From Ipomoea triloba (taxonomy: Eukaryota; Streptophyta; Magnoliopsida; Solanales; Convolvulaceae), in the NCBI RefSeq assembly GCF_003576645.1, contig NC_044917.1, forward strand, positions 20,758,446 through 20,822,445: DNA of 64,000 bases, in the 5' to 3' direction. The first letter of the stretch is position 1; the number at the start of each line of letters is the position of its first letter. The notes beneath the pieces were generated by a model. That model saw only the letters and a program-made list of their open reading frames with translations, searched no databases and was not told where the DNA came from. This document shows positions 46,853-59,412 of this stretch, piece by piece. The position numbers were made by a program, and so were the translations under genes.

Positions 46853-47649
46853 ATGGCTGCTATTTCAGCTACCTGTTTCAGACTCCAAACTTCAGTAAAA
46901 CAGCCTTCCAAGACTATCCAGGTGAGTAGTAGGTGACCATTAATTATATTCTTTATACAAGTGCATTCAAATTAACAAAATATGTTTAAGATTAAGTAGT
47001 TGGTTTACCATTATTCCTTTATATGTTTGTGTGTAAATTGATTAGTAAATGAATCCGGCCTGCATTCAAAGGAAATATGGTGAATCGGTTCGAATTAAAT
47101 TGAAGTAGCTTAGCTTGTTCACAGAATATTTGTTATGTGCAGATAGAGGGAAGAAGTACTGCAAGGTTGAACTTGGCATGTGTAGGTAAAACAAGGACTG
47201 GTTTCCCTTCCTTGAGAACAACCGGGCGCTTCCATGTCTGTTGTGCGGTAATTAAGTTGCCTAATTAAGTACTAGTATGGGTTACCACACAAAATACTCT
47301 TACATTCACTAACATGGACTAATTGGCAGGCCAAAACAGAGACAGTGCAGAAAGTGTGTGACATTGTGAGGAAGCAACTAGCATTGCCTGCCGAGACTGA
47401 TGTCACACCTCAAACCAAGTTCGCAGAGCTGGGTGCCGATTCCTTAGACACAGTAAGTTGAGATGGAATTTATATATACGGTGGTAGTTGTCTTGTTGAC
47501 TTTGGGAAATATAATGATAGGTGGAGATTGTGATGTGTATCGAGGAAGAGTTCGGGATAAGCGTGGAAGAACAGAACGCGGAGAGTATAACCTCTGTCCA
47601 GGAAGCTGCAGAGCTGATAGACAAACTTGTGAACAAACCGGAAGCTTAG
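46853..47649 (+). CDS. ACP: Plastid acyl carrier protein
   Basis: Four exons, 46853-46921, 47143-47247, 47330-47452 and 47521-47649, with GT-AG introns all in phase 0, give 141 residues and TAG. ACP carries growing acyl chains as thioesters on 4'-phosphopantetheine during type II fatty-acid synthesis in the stroma. The start [20 protein letters not shown] is Ser/Thr/basic and acid-poor, a plastid transit peptide of about 58 residues. The mature part begins near [32 protein letters not shown] holds the attachment Ser96. The end is [14 protein letters not shown]. Length, exon layout and motif are normal for plant plastid ACPs. The third intron splits just after the DSLDT motif, as in other plant ACP genes. 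Paralog number cannot be assigned. Confidence 0.95.
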
Positions 47650-48838
47650 AAAGATAAGATGCCATAAGTTATGTGTTTGGGTTTAGTAATGTGAGGTAGG
47701 ATCATTTGTTTTGTTATGTCTCCATGAATTGTGTAATGTGGAGTTTGAGTTTTTTGAAAAATTGAATTCATTTCATGATTGTCTAGAGTTATTCTTCAGA
47801 TTCTGTCATTTCCTCCGGGTTTGAATAATAATGCAGGTTTGTTAAAAAATTGAAGCAAAAACCAGTTCTCATACTGCCCATGTGAGGCTGAGTACATTGT
47901 GCAACAAGGATGCACAAACCTACGTGTTGCTTAATGCCGAATATTTCCCATGTGGTTTTGATGATGAGTATAAGTTTATCAAAGATGGCAGTTTTGTGTT
48001 TGATTCCTATCTCTTGAATTAGTGGAGTGACTTAAATAATTCCAAAATGGAGTACATTTTTAATCCATATCTAATATATATATATATATATATATTAATT
48101 TATGAGAAAATATGCAGTTATTACACAAATATGAGTAGAATCTATTTTGCATTCTTAAAAAACAAAAAGAAGTAAAGCTTGCAGGTTTAGGCGCCCAGCT
48201 GGGCGCTTGTTTTGCTGCCCACACAAAGCAAGGAGTGGCTTTTTAAAATTTCAGTATGTCCCACAAGTTTGATAAAAACTCTTGTTTTGTAGGAGGATCT
48301 CATTATTTTTATTTCCTCTCCTTCTCTCTTTCACCTAAGCATAATTATTCTCAAAAACTACGAGAAACTAACTAATGGAGATGGCCTAAGGGGGTAAACC
48401 AATTTATAGATTATTCATAATTGACTAGTTTAAACTAAGAAGATTAATTGACCATTTCCACCAGTTTGATTGACGTGAGTGGCTGTGCATTCTCATCTTT
48501 TAAGAGATGTTGGGAGTTTGTACCCCCTTATATTTTAGTATGGAAAAGTTTAAGTATGGTAAACTTGTGGTTACATAACAGATTTTAATTAGTTTGAAAA
48601 AGAGTTTTATAGTAGTTTGATTTTTATTTAGTTGAAGCCTAATCTAATTATCAAATATAGAATTTATTAATATTTACAAAAATTAACACATAAATAGAGG
48701 GGAAGAGAGTAGCTTGGCCAAACTACGAAAGCAGTTTATAATAAATCAAAACCAGAAAAGAGCAATGGAGACCGCATGGTGAGCCGTTGGAAGGGATCAA
48801 GAGCCGATTTACCGGAAAACTGAGTTTACCAAAACTTT
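47650..48838. other. ACP 3' UTR and intergenic; 16-bp palindrome at 48191
   Basis: The 3' UTR probably ends near 47830 (AATAATAATG after TTTGAATA). GCGCCCAGCTGGGCGC at 48191-48206 is a perfect palindrome in otherwise AT-rich text. A TA tract lies at 48077-48095. No other gene seen. Confidence 0.5.
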
Positions 48839-48910
48839 CGCCGTTGCCGGGGATCGAACCCGGGTCACCCGCGTGACAGGCGGGTATACTCACCACTATA
48901 CTACAACGAC
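48839..48910 (-). tRNA. tRNA-Asp (GUC)
   Basis: 72 nt. The minus strand begins GTCGTTGTAGTATAGTGG and ends CCCCGGCAACGGCG. The acceptor arms pair (GTCGTTG/CAACGGC), the anticodon loop is CTGTCAC with GTC, and box B is GGTTCGATCC. No intron and no encoded CCA, as expected for a nuclear gene. A TTTT run just downstream can terminate pol III. It matches the conserved plant tRNA-Asp and looks intact. It lies 346 bp before the next gene's ATG and is transcribed divergently. Confidence 0.97.
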
Positions 48911-49256
48911 TTGTTGATTTTTCAGCACAATATATATTTTTATAATTAATGTAGAACTGAGCTATGCCGTAGAGTTCGTCAATTCGACCAAGTGGAAGCC
49001 TATTATTCTTGCGGTTGAGCTCGAGCACGACCGGATTTATTCTCAGTAGTTCAAGTCGATGAAATTTCTCCTTCACGCGGCCACGCGCTTCGTTTTTCAT
49101 TTCACTTCTTCCGTTTCTGGCTTGCTGCTGACCCAGCCGAATATATGATCAGTCAATTCTCTTCCCTTCTCCATCTTCCTCTTTCTCCGGACAATATCTA
49201 GCTCTCAATTTCCCTTCCGATAACCTAGCTCAAATACAACACACACACATATATAT

Positions 49257-52200
49257 ATGGATCGGAGGAGGACTGAGAGTCCGGTGTACGTTAGGCAATG
49301 GAGCGGGGGATCCAGCAGCACCGGGTCATCGTCACCGGCGGGATCCCCCGCGCATCCACGTTCGCGACTGCCACCGACGGCTGCTGGGATGTCAAATATC
49401 AAAAGGTCTCAGAACGTCGCCGCCAAGGCCGCTGCTCAGCGCTTGGCGCAGGTCATGGCTTCCTCGCAGACGCCGGAGGAAGACGACGAGGACGATGATC
49501 TAGGGTTCAGGCGGCCGAGTAACACGTTTTCCGGTAATGGCCGCAGTCACAGTAATAGTAATAGTTACGGCAGTGGTTTTTCGGCTATCTCAGTTGCTAA
49601 GCCCAATAGATCTCCTTCGCCTGCGGTAATTTCATAAATTCATTGTTATTTTTTAGCTGTAAATTAAGACTTGTTTATTTGATGTGGTTTTAGTATCAAT
49701 AGTTACTATCATAGAAATGTTGAAATGTTCTTATGAATCACATTCATTCATAATTCGGTGCTGTCGTTTTTAGTTAGGTAGGACCTTCATGGATCACACT
49801 CCTGCAGTGCGTTCGACATCGGCTGGAAGACCTTCAGTATCTGTTCGTACAAGCTCAACCACGACAACTACAACAGTTATGCAACCAACCAGAACATCAC
49901 TAAGAACACCGGTTTCTATTCCTCCAATAGAACCCCCTAGTAATAGATTGAGAGAAAAAAGGTAGCAGATGTTCGAATCTTCATTTCTCTCTTCCAAAGT
50001 TTTTGCTCCTTAATAGAATAATAATAGTGGTATTTTTTTGCAGTTTTTGGTTTGCTTGTTCTCTCCATCTTAAATCTTAGTCTGCCCCTTGCTGATGTAG
50101 TTCCTTCATTTTCTTTGTTGAATTTTATCTCCATGTTCTCTTTCTTCACCCTCAAGGGGCATTTCTCTAAACTCTATGCTAAGCATGCTTCATATATCCC
50201 AATGGTTGCCATTTGCCGATATTGTATTTAAAATGTGATGTCTTTGACACGCTTTTGCAATTGATGCCAAACTCCATCTATAAGTGCAGCACATGTACCC
50301 AATTTTCTTTCTTTCTTTTGGGGACTATGCTGCTGTGGAGGTGCTTAGTAAGCACTACAGATAAATGATGGTTTATCCTATTTTTTGACTTCTTGAGAGA
50401 GTAGCTAATTGTAGGAAAATGTTCTTGGTTATTGTATTACACATTCATGGCTACTTTTGGTCAATTTCTATGGTGTGTACGTTTTCTGATGTTCAATACT
50501 TCCTGATCTAGAAATGTACTGTCTAGTTCATTTTGGACTGTCGAGTCTATGTATGGCTACTTACTGGTAAGCTACTTCAATGCAGATGACATGTTGTCAT
50601 ATGGATTTTCACATGTCATGACACAATGCCAATGAGTTTTAACTCGAGTTAGTTTGGAATTCTTATGGAAATTGATCTTTTTGACAACTGTTTTAGGTTT
50701 ACACCTGAAATGGGACGCATTGATTTAAAAGACTCAGGAAATCAGCACGAGGCTTCTGCACTTCATGATGAAGTATGATATCTAATTATTTTCTATATGT
50801 TTTTTAACTAGCTTCTGAAGTAGAAATTACTAAGAGCCATGGGGACCTTTTCTGGCTCCTTGATCTTTTAAAATGTCCATAGGGTGTTGTTTGTACTTGA
50901 AATGACAATTTCCTATTGCTTACAGCTTGACATGCTTCAAGAAGAGAATGATATTATTTTAGACAAGGTGAGCCATATCCTGGAGGAAAAACTTTACGCA
51001 GTTACATGATGGGTTTTCTTGTTCCAAATACTTAAAAAGAAAAGAAAAGAAAGGAGATGCTTTTAGTAATGTGGATCATAAAAACTGATAAGCTCTACAG
51101 CTTCGTCGTGCAGAAGAAAAACGTGAAGAAGCAGAGGCTAGAGCTAGGGAGCTGGAGAAGCAGGTTTGACAGTAGTTAGGGACTGATTGTCTTTTGCATT
51201 CTGATGTTTTGATCGAAATCGCAATATTATTAGTACCAGGACCTGCTCCTTGATACCAATTCCTGTTCTCTCTGTTAGTTGAGATATGCAAATAAACAAG
51301 TTGCTACTGATTACAGTGTCAAAAATGATTTTATTTTGGAATGTTATTTTTTCGCTATTTGGCTTGGAACATTACTTTTAATATTTTATACTTTGTATTC
51401 CTGTATTATTCTCCTTGGTATGCATTTGTCTGAGGTTATCTAAATACAGGTTGCTGCTCTTGGAGATGGTGTATCCCTTGAAGCTAAATTATTGAGCCGG
51501 TAAATTTTGTTTTTTAACCTGTGCCATATTGCTGTCTAATATTTGTTGTCTCATTGAAACAATGGTTACCTGCAGGAAGGAAGCAGCAATTCGTCAAAGA
51601 GAGGTATTATAGAGCCATGTGAAAATTTTAATAGTGACAATTATTATTTATTTCTATAGCCCCCATTGATGTATCTCAAGTGTAGACTGTCAAATCCTAG
51701 CATTGTTTAGACTAATCAAATGACATCATGCACATCACATTATGGAAATAATCTTCTCATTCTTAGGCTACTATTAAGTCCTGCAGGCTGCTCTTAAAGC
51801 TGCAATACATAATAAGGGTGAGAGAGATGAAGAAATGGCATCTCTCCGTGCAGAGATTGATGTAAGTCATGCCCAATAATCAAATATTTTTCTTGTTATT
51901 GCAATGAGCCCTGCTCCTTATTGAACTTATTTTCTCCAGAACTTGAAAGATGAGACTGCAAATACTGTAGAGAAACAACGTGAAGCGGAATCTGAAGCAA
52001 AAGCCCTTCGTAGAATGACACAGAGGATGATTTTGACTCATGAAGAGATGGTTGCCTACTTGCCTATTAGATTCTGATGATACCAGTCATTGTTTATTCA
52101 TTCAAAAATGTTTTGGAAGTGAAATATTTTTTTCTTCTCTCCCGTTCCATTTTGACTTTTTAGGAAGAGGTAGTTTTGAAGAGGTGTTGGCTTGCTCGAT

Positions 52201-54938
52201 ATTGGGGCTTAGCTGTATATTATGGTAATTACTTGCTTTAAAATTCTCTACAGAAGCACTAGTGGGTGTGCCGTATTTATTGTTTGCATCCTGCCATGCA
52301 TGTGTAATTAAGATTGTGTCACTTATTAAAGTTTTCTAGTTTCAAATGCACATGTCATTCAGAAGTTAAAACTGCTGTAAACCCTTTCTGAAAGTGAACT
52401 TATTAGTTGATACAAGTAAAAACTTTAGGTAATTTTACAAACTGCAAATGATTTTTCTAAGCTTGTTCTTCAAGGAGGATTAGTTGATTCATTATAATTT
52501 TTTTCAACATTGCATTATTTGTTACTAATTGCTGTGTTTTACAGGCATCTGTGTGGATATTGCAGTCTCAAAACATGAATACTGGTCATCTTTGGCCCCT
52601 ATTCCACTTGAAGTAGTAAATTCTGCTGGCGAGAAGGCAAGAGAGGAGTCTTGGGATGGTGCTGACCCTTTCCTTTGCAATTATAGATTTTCTTATATTT
52701 ATTTTAAAAATTGTTTTATTGCTGCTAGATACTTTGATCTCATTTTGAAACCTACTTGCTTTTATTTTTTCTGACATTGAGCAGGTGGAGACAATTCAGA
52801 CAGGGGTGAACTTGTTCGTGACTTGAATGACCTTACTGGAGAAGGAAACATTGAGAGTATGCTTTCAGTTGAAATGGCTCTAAGAGAATTAACGTCCCTG
52901 AAGGTTTCTTTTTGTTCTACAATTAATTCTGTTTTATATCAAACATTTGTATGGGATGTTTGTGTTTGTTTCATCATGTTCAGTATATCATCATTTCTTC
53001 TACTTTAAGGTTGAGGATGCTGTTGTTCTAGCACTGGCCCAAAGTAGACGTTCAAATATTGTTCAGCAATCCATTTCTGGTATGAGCAGCTATTCTGAAA
53101 CATCATATTAGATCTGACTACTGTTTATTTTTTCAGTTACAATGTACTCTTAATCACTTTCATCATCCTGCCTATTGGTTCTTTGGCTTCTTCTTATGTT
53201 CATTATTCCTAAAAACACTTTATACGCATGTGTATCTTCATGTATTTTTGGATACATGTTATTCAATGCAGATCTAACCTAACTTCCTATTTACTGAAAT
53301 GGAGATAAAACTTTTATTGCCATGACTGGTTATTTTGTCCTTGCAAGGATTGCCTTTATTCGGCTAATGATTGCATTCAGTGCCAACTGTGATTTATATG
53401 ATTGATAGCACATACTTTTTGTAGTTGCTTGTAATGCCACACCCTGCTCCCTCTTTTCCTTTACTCTTTCTTGTTCAGCATTCTTGTGAGATTTTTCTTT
53501 TTGTGATATGCAAACTTTAATTATAGTCATTAAGTATGTGTTGTGTTTATTTCCTTGCAGATGTTAAATCATCAGGTGACTCTAAATTCACTGATGCATA
53601 CGGTAATAAAATTATTTCTATGTACTACTTTTTGTTTCAAAAATAAAAATTCATTGGTGTCTTTGTGTATCTCTGCTTTTCCTTGTTTGTTGTGGAAATT
53701 TGAATTGAGTAGGGAAACTAGGCAATCTTGGGATCTAGTGTGCTTGTAAATTGATGGAATTTTTGTGAGTTGTTTTAAGGCACTAAAATTGGGATTTGGG
53801 GCTCCAGTTCTAAAATATTGCATACATGAGTGGCATATGATTAGCTAGTACCCTGATATGGGCCTTTAACTTTATTTTGTTTATGAGCCTCTTGTAGATT
53901 GAAGGGGCACATCTGACTTTCTTTGTATATACGTCTAGCTTCTTCCCCGTTATGAATTGTGTATCCACAAACTTCAGAAATTTTGTGTATGTTGCTTGGT
54001 GTCCACTCCCCTTCTGCCACTTAAGTTAATTGCCTGAGCAACAAGGATCTCCATCTCCCTGTTTTTGAAACTTGAAACAAATTGTACATCATTAAATGAA
54101 ATTAGCTATGCATATTTTGGTTGCAGAATTAAGTAAGGAGGAGGCAGAAGATGTTCTTTTCAAGGAGGTCTGACCTTTCTTTTGTTAGATTATATATCTT
54201 TTGTTCTTCTATATTCTGGTATTCTGAAATAGTTATATACACTTCTAAACATAGTCTCTAATTTTGCTGCTGGGATAACTACATAGATGCTTATCTACAG
54301 AAACTTGCTTCTCAAAGACTGTACCCCTGGAAAATGGATATGAAGTTTGTTCTTCTGGCTCAATACTGCTAATTTTAGAAGCACTTCTTAATACACTATG
54401 GGTGACCTTGGCAGGCTTGGCTTACATATTTCTGGAGAAGAGCTAAAGTACATGGTGTTGAAGAGGATATTGCAGAAGATAGACTTCAATTCTGGATAAG
54501 TCGTAGTGCAAGCCATAGTGGGCCTAGTGGCCTTTCACCAACGACACACGATGCTGTTGATGGTATGCCACATACTGGAGTCAGATGAGTGCATATATCT
54601 ATTTGCTTTGCCTGTATATTACAGTTCAATCTGTAACCTGTAGAAGTGACATGGCTAGGGTCTGGTTCGTAATTTTAGCATGTGCATGGAGAGGGTGTTG
54701 GACAGGAGTTTATGTTGTCAAATTTTGGAGCAATAATGCTTGTGCTTGGAATCTTGCAGTCTTGCCTCAATGAAAACTAATCACAATGTTTGCTTTTGTT
54801 GCAGTTGAAAGGGGCTTGACAGAGCTCAGGAAATTGGGGATAGAACAACAGCTGTGGGAAGCATCTCGCAAAGAAATCGATCAGCCTTCTATGCTTGACC
54901 CCAAAGCGGCTGCTGCTGAGTCAGAGGCATCATCGTGA
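49257..54938 (+). CDS. SCD2: SCD2 homolog (STOMATAL CYTOKINESIS DEFECTIVE 2), coiled-coil trafficking protein
   Basis: Seventeen exons: 49257-49625, 49774-49961, 50697-50772, 50926-50967, 51101-51163, 51450-51499, 51576-51603, 51787-51861, 51940-52050, 52164-52224, 52545-52658, 52785-52903, 53010-53079, 53561-53602, 54127-54167, 54415-54562, 54805-54938. All introns are GT-AG and phases agree; the sum is 576 residues plus TGA, close to the roughly 580 of Arabidopsis SCD2. Residues 1-185 are Ser/Pro/Thr-rich ([39 protein letters not shown]). Residues about 205-335 are coiled coil ([20 protein letters not shown]). Conserved C-terminal blocks are [53 protein letters not shown] and [20 protein letters not shown]. 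In Arabidopsis SCD2 acts with SCD1 in clathrin- and exocyst-linked traffic at the plasma membrane and cell plate. The identification is from recall of the family; gene structure is seen directly. It appears intact. Confidence 0.93.
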
Positions 54939-55454
54939 TGATCAATTTATTCTTCACCAGTTTTCATATCATTTCCAAATTTCTCATCTTTCCCTAAATT
55001 TTAAGGACATTTTCTCTGTTATACATTTTTCACATGGTGCTTTTTTATTGTTTTTGTCGGTTTTATTGCATTACAAAGCACAGAGGTAGTCTACAAAAGT
55101 AAGAAGGGGTTAATGAAATGTAATTAGTTTTAATTTGAGATAGGTTGTGTGGTTCAAAATAGTATGTGCAGGATGATTTGAGGATGTAAAAATAATTCTT
55201 TTATTGGATTCATTCCTGGATGCGTGTTCTTTTAGGCTGGTTTTAAACGTACATAGCAAAATTGATTAGCTACAGTGTTGTATACTTCTATTGCGATTTG
55301 TGAGGTGCGTCCGTGAGTCTGCAAGCACTGATGCAATACAGAACTTGAAAGACCGTCATTTGCAGGTTGATTAATACGTTGAATTCGATATTGATTGGCT
55401 CCGAAATGGGCCTGACGGCTCTGCGTAAACTGTACGTACTTGATTTTTTTTTTT
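54939..55454 (+). other. SCD2 3' UTR and flank
   Basis: T-rich 3' flank. No clear AATAAA was identified with confidence, and no other gene was seen. Confidence 0.5.
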
Positions 55455-55999
55455 GAGAAAATATCATTTTCAGTCCCTCAACTATAATACATGTATCAAT
55501 TTTGGTCCTTGACTATTAAAAATTTCAAATTAGGTCCATGACTATTCAATTTGTATCACTTTTGGTCATTGACTATTAACATTTTCAAATTAGGTGCATG
55601 ACTATTCATTTTGTATCACATTTGGTCTTGCCGTTAAATTTTCTAGCCAAATTTCCTGCGAAGTCATCAGGGTTGGCCGGCGTTTTCTACTTTTTTTTTT
55701 TTTTTTGGTTTTTTTTTTTAATTTAAAAGTTGCGGAGTATTAACATAATTTTTAAAACAAAAATTAAATAAACTAGTCGGTCACCGGTGACTTCGCCGGA
55801 AAGTTGGCCGGAAAATTTAACGACAGGACCAAATGTGATACAAAATGAATTGTCATGCACCTAATTTGAAAATGTTAATAGTCAAGGACCAAATGTGATA
55901 CAAATTGAATAGTCATGCACCAAATTTGAAATTTTTAATAGTCAAGGACCAAAATTGATACGTATATTATAGTTGAGGGACTAAAAATGATATTTTCTC
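55455..55999. mobile_element. Foldback MULE-like element, near-complete palindrome
   Basis: Left GAGAAAATATCATTTTCAGT and right end as its inverse (ATGATATTTTCTC at 55999). Arms of about 210 bp share GTCCTTGACTATTAA and GCATGACTATTCATTTTG phrases in opposite order. The centre is a T/A tract plus GCCGGCGAAGTC-like words. TIR style matches the MULEs at 5634 and 17418. Flanks contain poly-T and a 14-bp direct repeat CGTACTTGATTTTT (55435-55448 and 56027-56040) instead of a clean 9-bp TSD. Confidence 0.8.
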
Positions 56000-56059
56000 T
56001 TCTTTTTTTTTTTTTTTGAAAACATTCGTACTTGATTTTTAAGCAGCTCAATAGCAATG

Positions 56060-56380
56060 GTTATTGTGCGATGTGGACCACGATTCAAAAATGACAGTAG
56101 TTTTGTTTAGTTATTTTTTTGCGTCCAGCTACAACAATAACTCATAATGTACATTATTCTAAAATATGATCTATATTATTTTAAAACATAATGTACATCA
56201 TATTAGCTCAGATGTTTCATTATTCTAACACACACAATGTACATTATCCTAACACATAATATACATTATTTTAAAATATAATACTCCGTATATATTATTC
56301 TAACATATAATGTACATTATTTTTACTCGTAATATTCACGACGATATTTTAGACTGTGGTCCACACAATAATTTGCCGTT
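56060..56380. repeat. Tandem array of about 21-bp units between GTGGACCACG and GTGGTCCACA
   Basis: About eight units of TAACACATAATGTACATTAT type between inverted GTGGACCAC/GTGGTCCAC words. Related to 29995-30300. Possibly a MITE whose interior is a minisatellite. Confidence 0.75.
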
Positions 56381-56749
56381 TAAAAAGGCAGACTGATTTT
56401 TGTTTCGAAAGAGTGAGTATACAATGTGGGAATCTCAATTATTAACAAATAATTTTAATACAACTATTACAATAACTTGTATTAGTTAAACACAACAATC
56501 TAAAAATAATCAATCACAAATTACGTATTAACATTATAACATAACAAGATATTCAAACCTAACTTCTGACTTCAAGGCTTTTGACAATTGTATAATGCCT
56601 AGAGGTTAGACAGACTAGAACATAAGCTACGAAAAAAATTGAATTTTATACTCAAAAGCAAAGCATTCCATTTACACAGGCAACAAATGACTGGGGACAA
56701 CTCATTGGAATGTTGTCTTCTTTCATTTATGAGAAAGTTTGCGGTACTC

Positions 56750-56930
56750 TGTGTTTTGAGTGAAACTTGTCTTGTAATCTTAATTTGTAAAAGATCACAA
56801 GGAGATAAATTAATTTAAATTACACATAACTCATCAGTTCAAACTAAAAAGATTAAAAGACAACTTCCACGAAGAGTTGAACTTGAAACATTGTGATTAT
56901 TAAGTCAACTATCTAAGTAACTTGACTAGG
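56750..56930 (-). mobile_element. tRNA-derived SINE, family B
   Basis: The minus strand holds TAGATAGTTGACTTAATAATC, then TTTCAAGTTCAACTC, then TTATCTCCTTGTGATCTTTT and TTTCACTCA. The order matches the copies at 61684 and 63455. Confidence 0.6.
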
Positions 56931-56975
56931 GTTGTCACTGAAATGATGTCTTCTCAATTAATAGTTACATTTAGG

Positions 56976-57495
56976 GGTGTTAGCGAACAAAGTTTTTAAT
57001 AAACTACTCGTGTTAGTGTTCGATAAGCATTCGTTTATGTTCATTTATTAAGGTAAACGAACATAATGAACAAATTTTAGAACTTGGTTCATAAACGAAC
57101 ATAGTCTGAACAGTTGTAGGCTCGTTTGTTAAGAGCTCGTGAACAAACGAATTGGTTTGTGTTCATTTATTAATGTTCATGAACAAGCTCGTTTGGTGTT
57201 CATTAGTTTTATAGTTGTGTTGTTTGTTTGGTTATTATTCGTGAATGTACATTATTTCTTTTTCACAAACAAATTGTTATCATGAACATGTGCAAGTGTT
57301 TGATTATTAAGTGTTCATGAACGTGCTCATGAACGTAAAAGAACATGTTTGTTAACGAAGAAGTTCGTGAACGTTAATAAACACTAATGAACACTTAACA
57401 AACGAGCACGAACAAAATTTTCAAAAACCTTAACAAACGAACACGAACACGAACACTCCAAAATTCTTAACAAATGAACACGAACAACCTCCGTT
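56976..57495. mobile_element. hAT-like element with many GTTCGT/ACGAAC words
   Basis: Starts near GGTGTTAGCGAACAAAG and ends GAACAACCTCCGTT, flanked by the 8-mer CATTTAGG (56968-56975 and 57496-57503). The body alternates GTTCGTTT and AACGAACA words. Terminal repeats are imperfect, so boundaries carry some doubt. Confidence 0.6.
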
Positions 57496-57503
57496 CATTT
57501 AGG

Positions 57504-58580
57504 TTCAACTTGTTAATAGCACTAGCTACATTAGGCGTGGAATGACAGTTATCAACATCCTTAAACAAATACTAGAAATTGATAAATAATTCTTAAGCAA
57601 GATGCGGAAAATATAAATAATAATTAAAAATATGAAAAAGGTAAAATTATAGTCTACAAAAAATATTTGTTTAAATTCTATGCGTCCGTTTGTAACTTAG
57701 AAGTAAAGTTTAATTTTATTATTCTCATGCATAACAAAAAAAAATGTATATATAATAAAAATAAAAGATGCAACTTTTATCGATTAGAACGGGGACTTTA
57801 ATTTGCCGGGAGGCTTCTCTAACAAACAAGCTAACATCTTTTAAACCGTGCAAAAAGATGAAGGCCTTTTGGACAAACTAACGCAATATTAAACGGCCGC
57901 GTATGAATGCATTTGATTATAATAACCAACCTAACTCCACTAGAATTGTGGCGTTGATGATGGACTTTTGCTGCCGTCCAATAACTCCCATAGTCAACCA
58001 TATTAGGTGGTTAACTTTTCTAACGGTGGTTAGGATTTAGGAATAGGGGTAAGTTGGACAGAGATATCGATAGCTTTAATTTGCTTCTTGATTCAAAATT
58101 CAAGAAATGATAGTTCGTTGCCCCCTTGACCTCTAATCATTCACCCCATTGTCAAATGTCAACGACAAGAAATGCTTGCAGAGTCAAAATCTTTCAATAT
58201 TGTTACATTATTAAATTCTCATCTCCCAAACTGAACCATTGATAAAATGTAGCAATGGGGGGAAGAAATAGTAAACCAAGCCGAGGTTACTAGAAGAAAA
58301 GAACGTTATTACGGATTGTTATAGCCGATTAAATTGAAATGAAAGGTCAAAATGTGTTTGATAATCACTCTTAAAATTTAATTTTAAAAAAAATTTGTTC
58401 ATTGAGTTTAGGCATGCCCACAAGTCCACAACCCTTTGGCTGGTTTTATTCTAGAATAAGTGGTTCACGTAATTTGTTGATTTAAATGGAAAAATTAAAT
58501 ATAAATTATTTTTCTATTATTAATTAGAACGAACAATTTCATAACCATTTCTAGAACGAACACTCTTAATTAGAACGAAC
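57504..58580. other. Intergenic, no gene seen
   Basis: AT-rich unique-looking sequence. No open frame with recognisable content. Confidence 0.6.
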
Positions 58581-58584
58581 AATT

Positions 58585-58715
58585 TCTAACACTTAAGGTG
58601 CGTCTTTGTATTACTTAAGGTGCGTCATTGCTATAAATTGAATGTGCGCGATGTTAATACTTAAGGTGCGTTATTTTAACACTCAAGGTGCATGTTTCTA
58701 TCACTTAAGGTGCGC
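58585..58715. repeat. Tandem repeat of ACTTAAGGTGCGTC-type units
   Basis: About five units of 22-30 bp, each with CTTAAGGTGCG or a close variant. An upstream pair of TTAGAACGAACAATTTC repeats lies near 58525-58590. Confidence 0.8.
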
Positions 58716-58789
58716 CATTTTTAATTAATGTTTTTTTTTCTTCCAGAAACGTTTTTTTTTTTTAATTTTCATTGATTTGAGTTGTTGAT

Positions 58790-58900
58790 CTAGATTTGAT
58801 CAACGGCTCAGATCTAACTGCATGACCGCACCTAGGAGCATCTCCGCACCCGAACTCATCTCTCTATATATTATAGAGAGAGAGAGAGAGAGAGAGAGTA
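58790..58900. repeat. Element end-like text and GA microsatellite
   Basis: CAACGGCTCAGATCTAACTG with GACCGCACC and CCGCACCCGAACTC words resembles the dispersed family at 21040-21375. It is followed by (GA)n at about 58874-58898. Confidence 0.6.
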
Positions 58901-59022
58901 CTCCTAGGTAAAAAGTGAAGATTGAATTGATCTATCCATCTAGATAGATCAATGGTTGCTGAAAAATAATAGAAAAAAGACGAGCTTAATTAGTTTAATA
59001 AATAATAGAAATTTAAAGGTTT

Positions 59023-59028
<6 letters not shown>

Positions 59029-59084
<56 letters not shown>

Positions 59085-59095
59085 TATACACACGT
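59029..59095. repeat. TA/CA microsatellite
   Basis: (TA)n then (CA)n and (TATACACAC). Confidence 0.95.
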
Positions 59096-59329
59096 TTTGT
59101 TAGCTTTAAATAAATTTTATTTTTGATTTTGTAGCAAAACAACTATTGAACGTGGAGCACCTAAGTCCAAATTCTTAACTAGAATTACAACTGTTTGTAC
59201 AGTTTCAATTCTAGTTCGATTCCTACAATAACCAATTTGGACCAAATCACTCGGTTTGGTTTAGTCGTGATTATGTTTAAGTGAGTTATGATTCAACATA
59301 AATATAATATACTCAACAATAAATTATGC

Positions 59330-59412
59330 CTCAGCCAAAGACCTTGTGATCTTGGTGTTCTGGTTAACACACCCACATGGATGATGGGGGAGTAGGTTCG
59401 AGCCTTCAAAAA
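59330..59412 (+). mobile_element. SINE family A head (partial)
   Basis: GCCAAAGACCTTGTGATCTT followed by GTAGGTTCGAGCCTTC (box B-like). A further head-like piece, GCCAAGACCTTGTGCTCTAG, occurs at about 60718-60737. Tails are not aligned. Confidence 0.5.

Noticed and set aside
49205..49498. Minus-strand and shifted frames over SCD2 exon 1
   Set aside because: The plus frame is a conserved N terminus with correct splicing, and the others are shadows of it.
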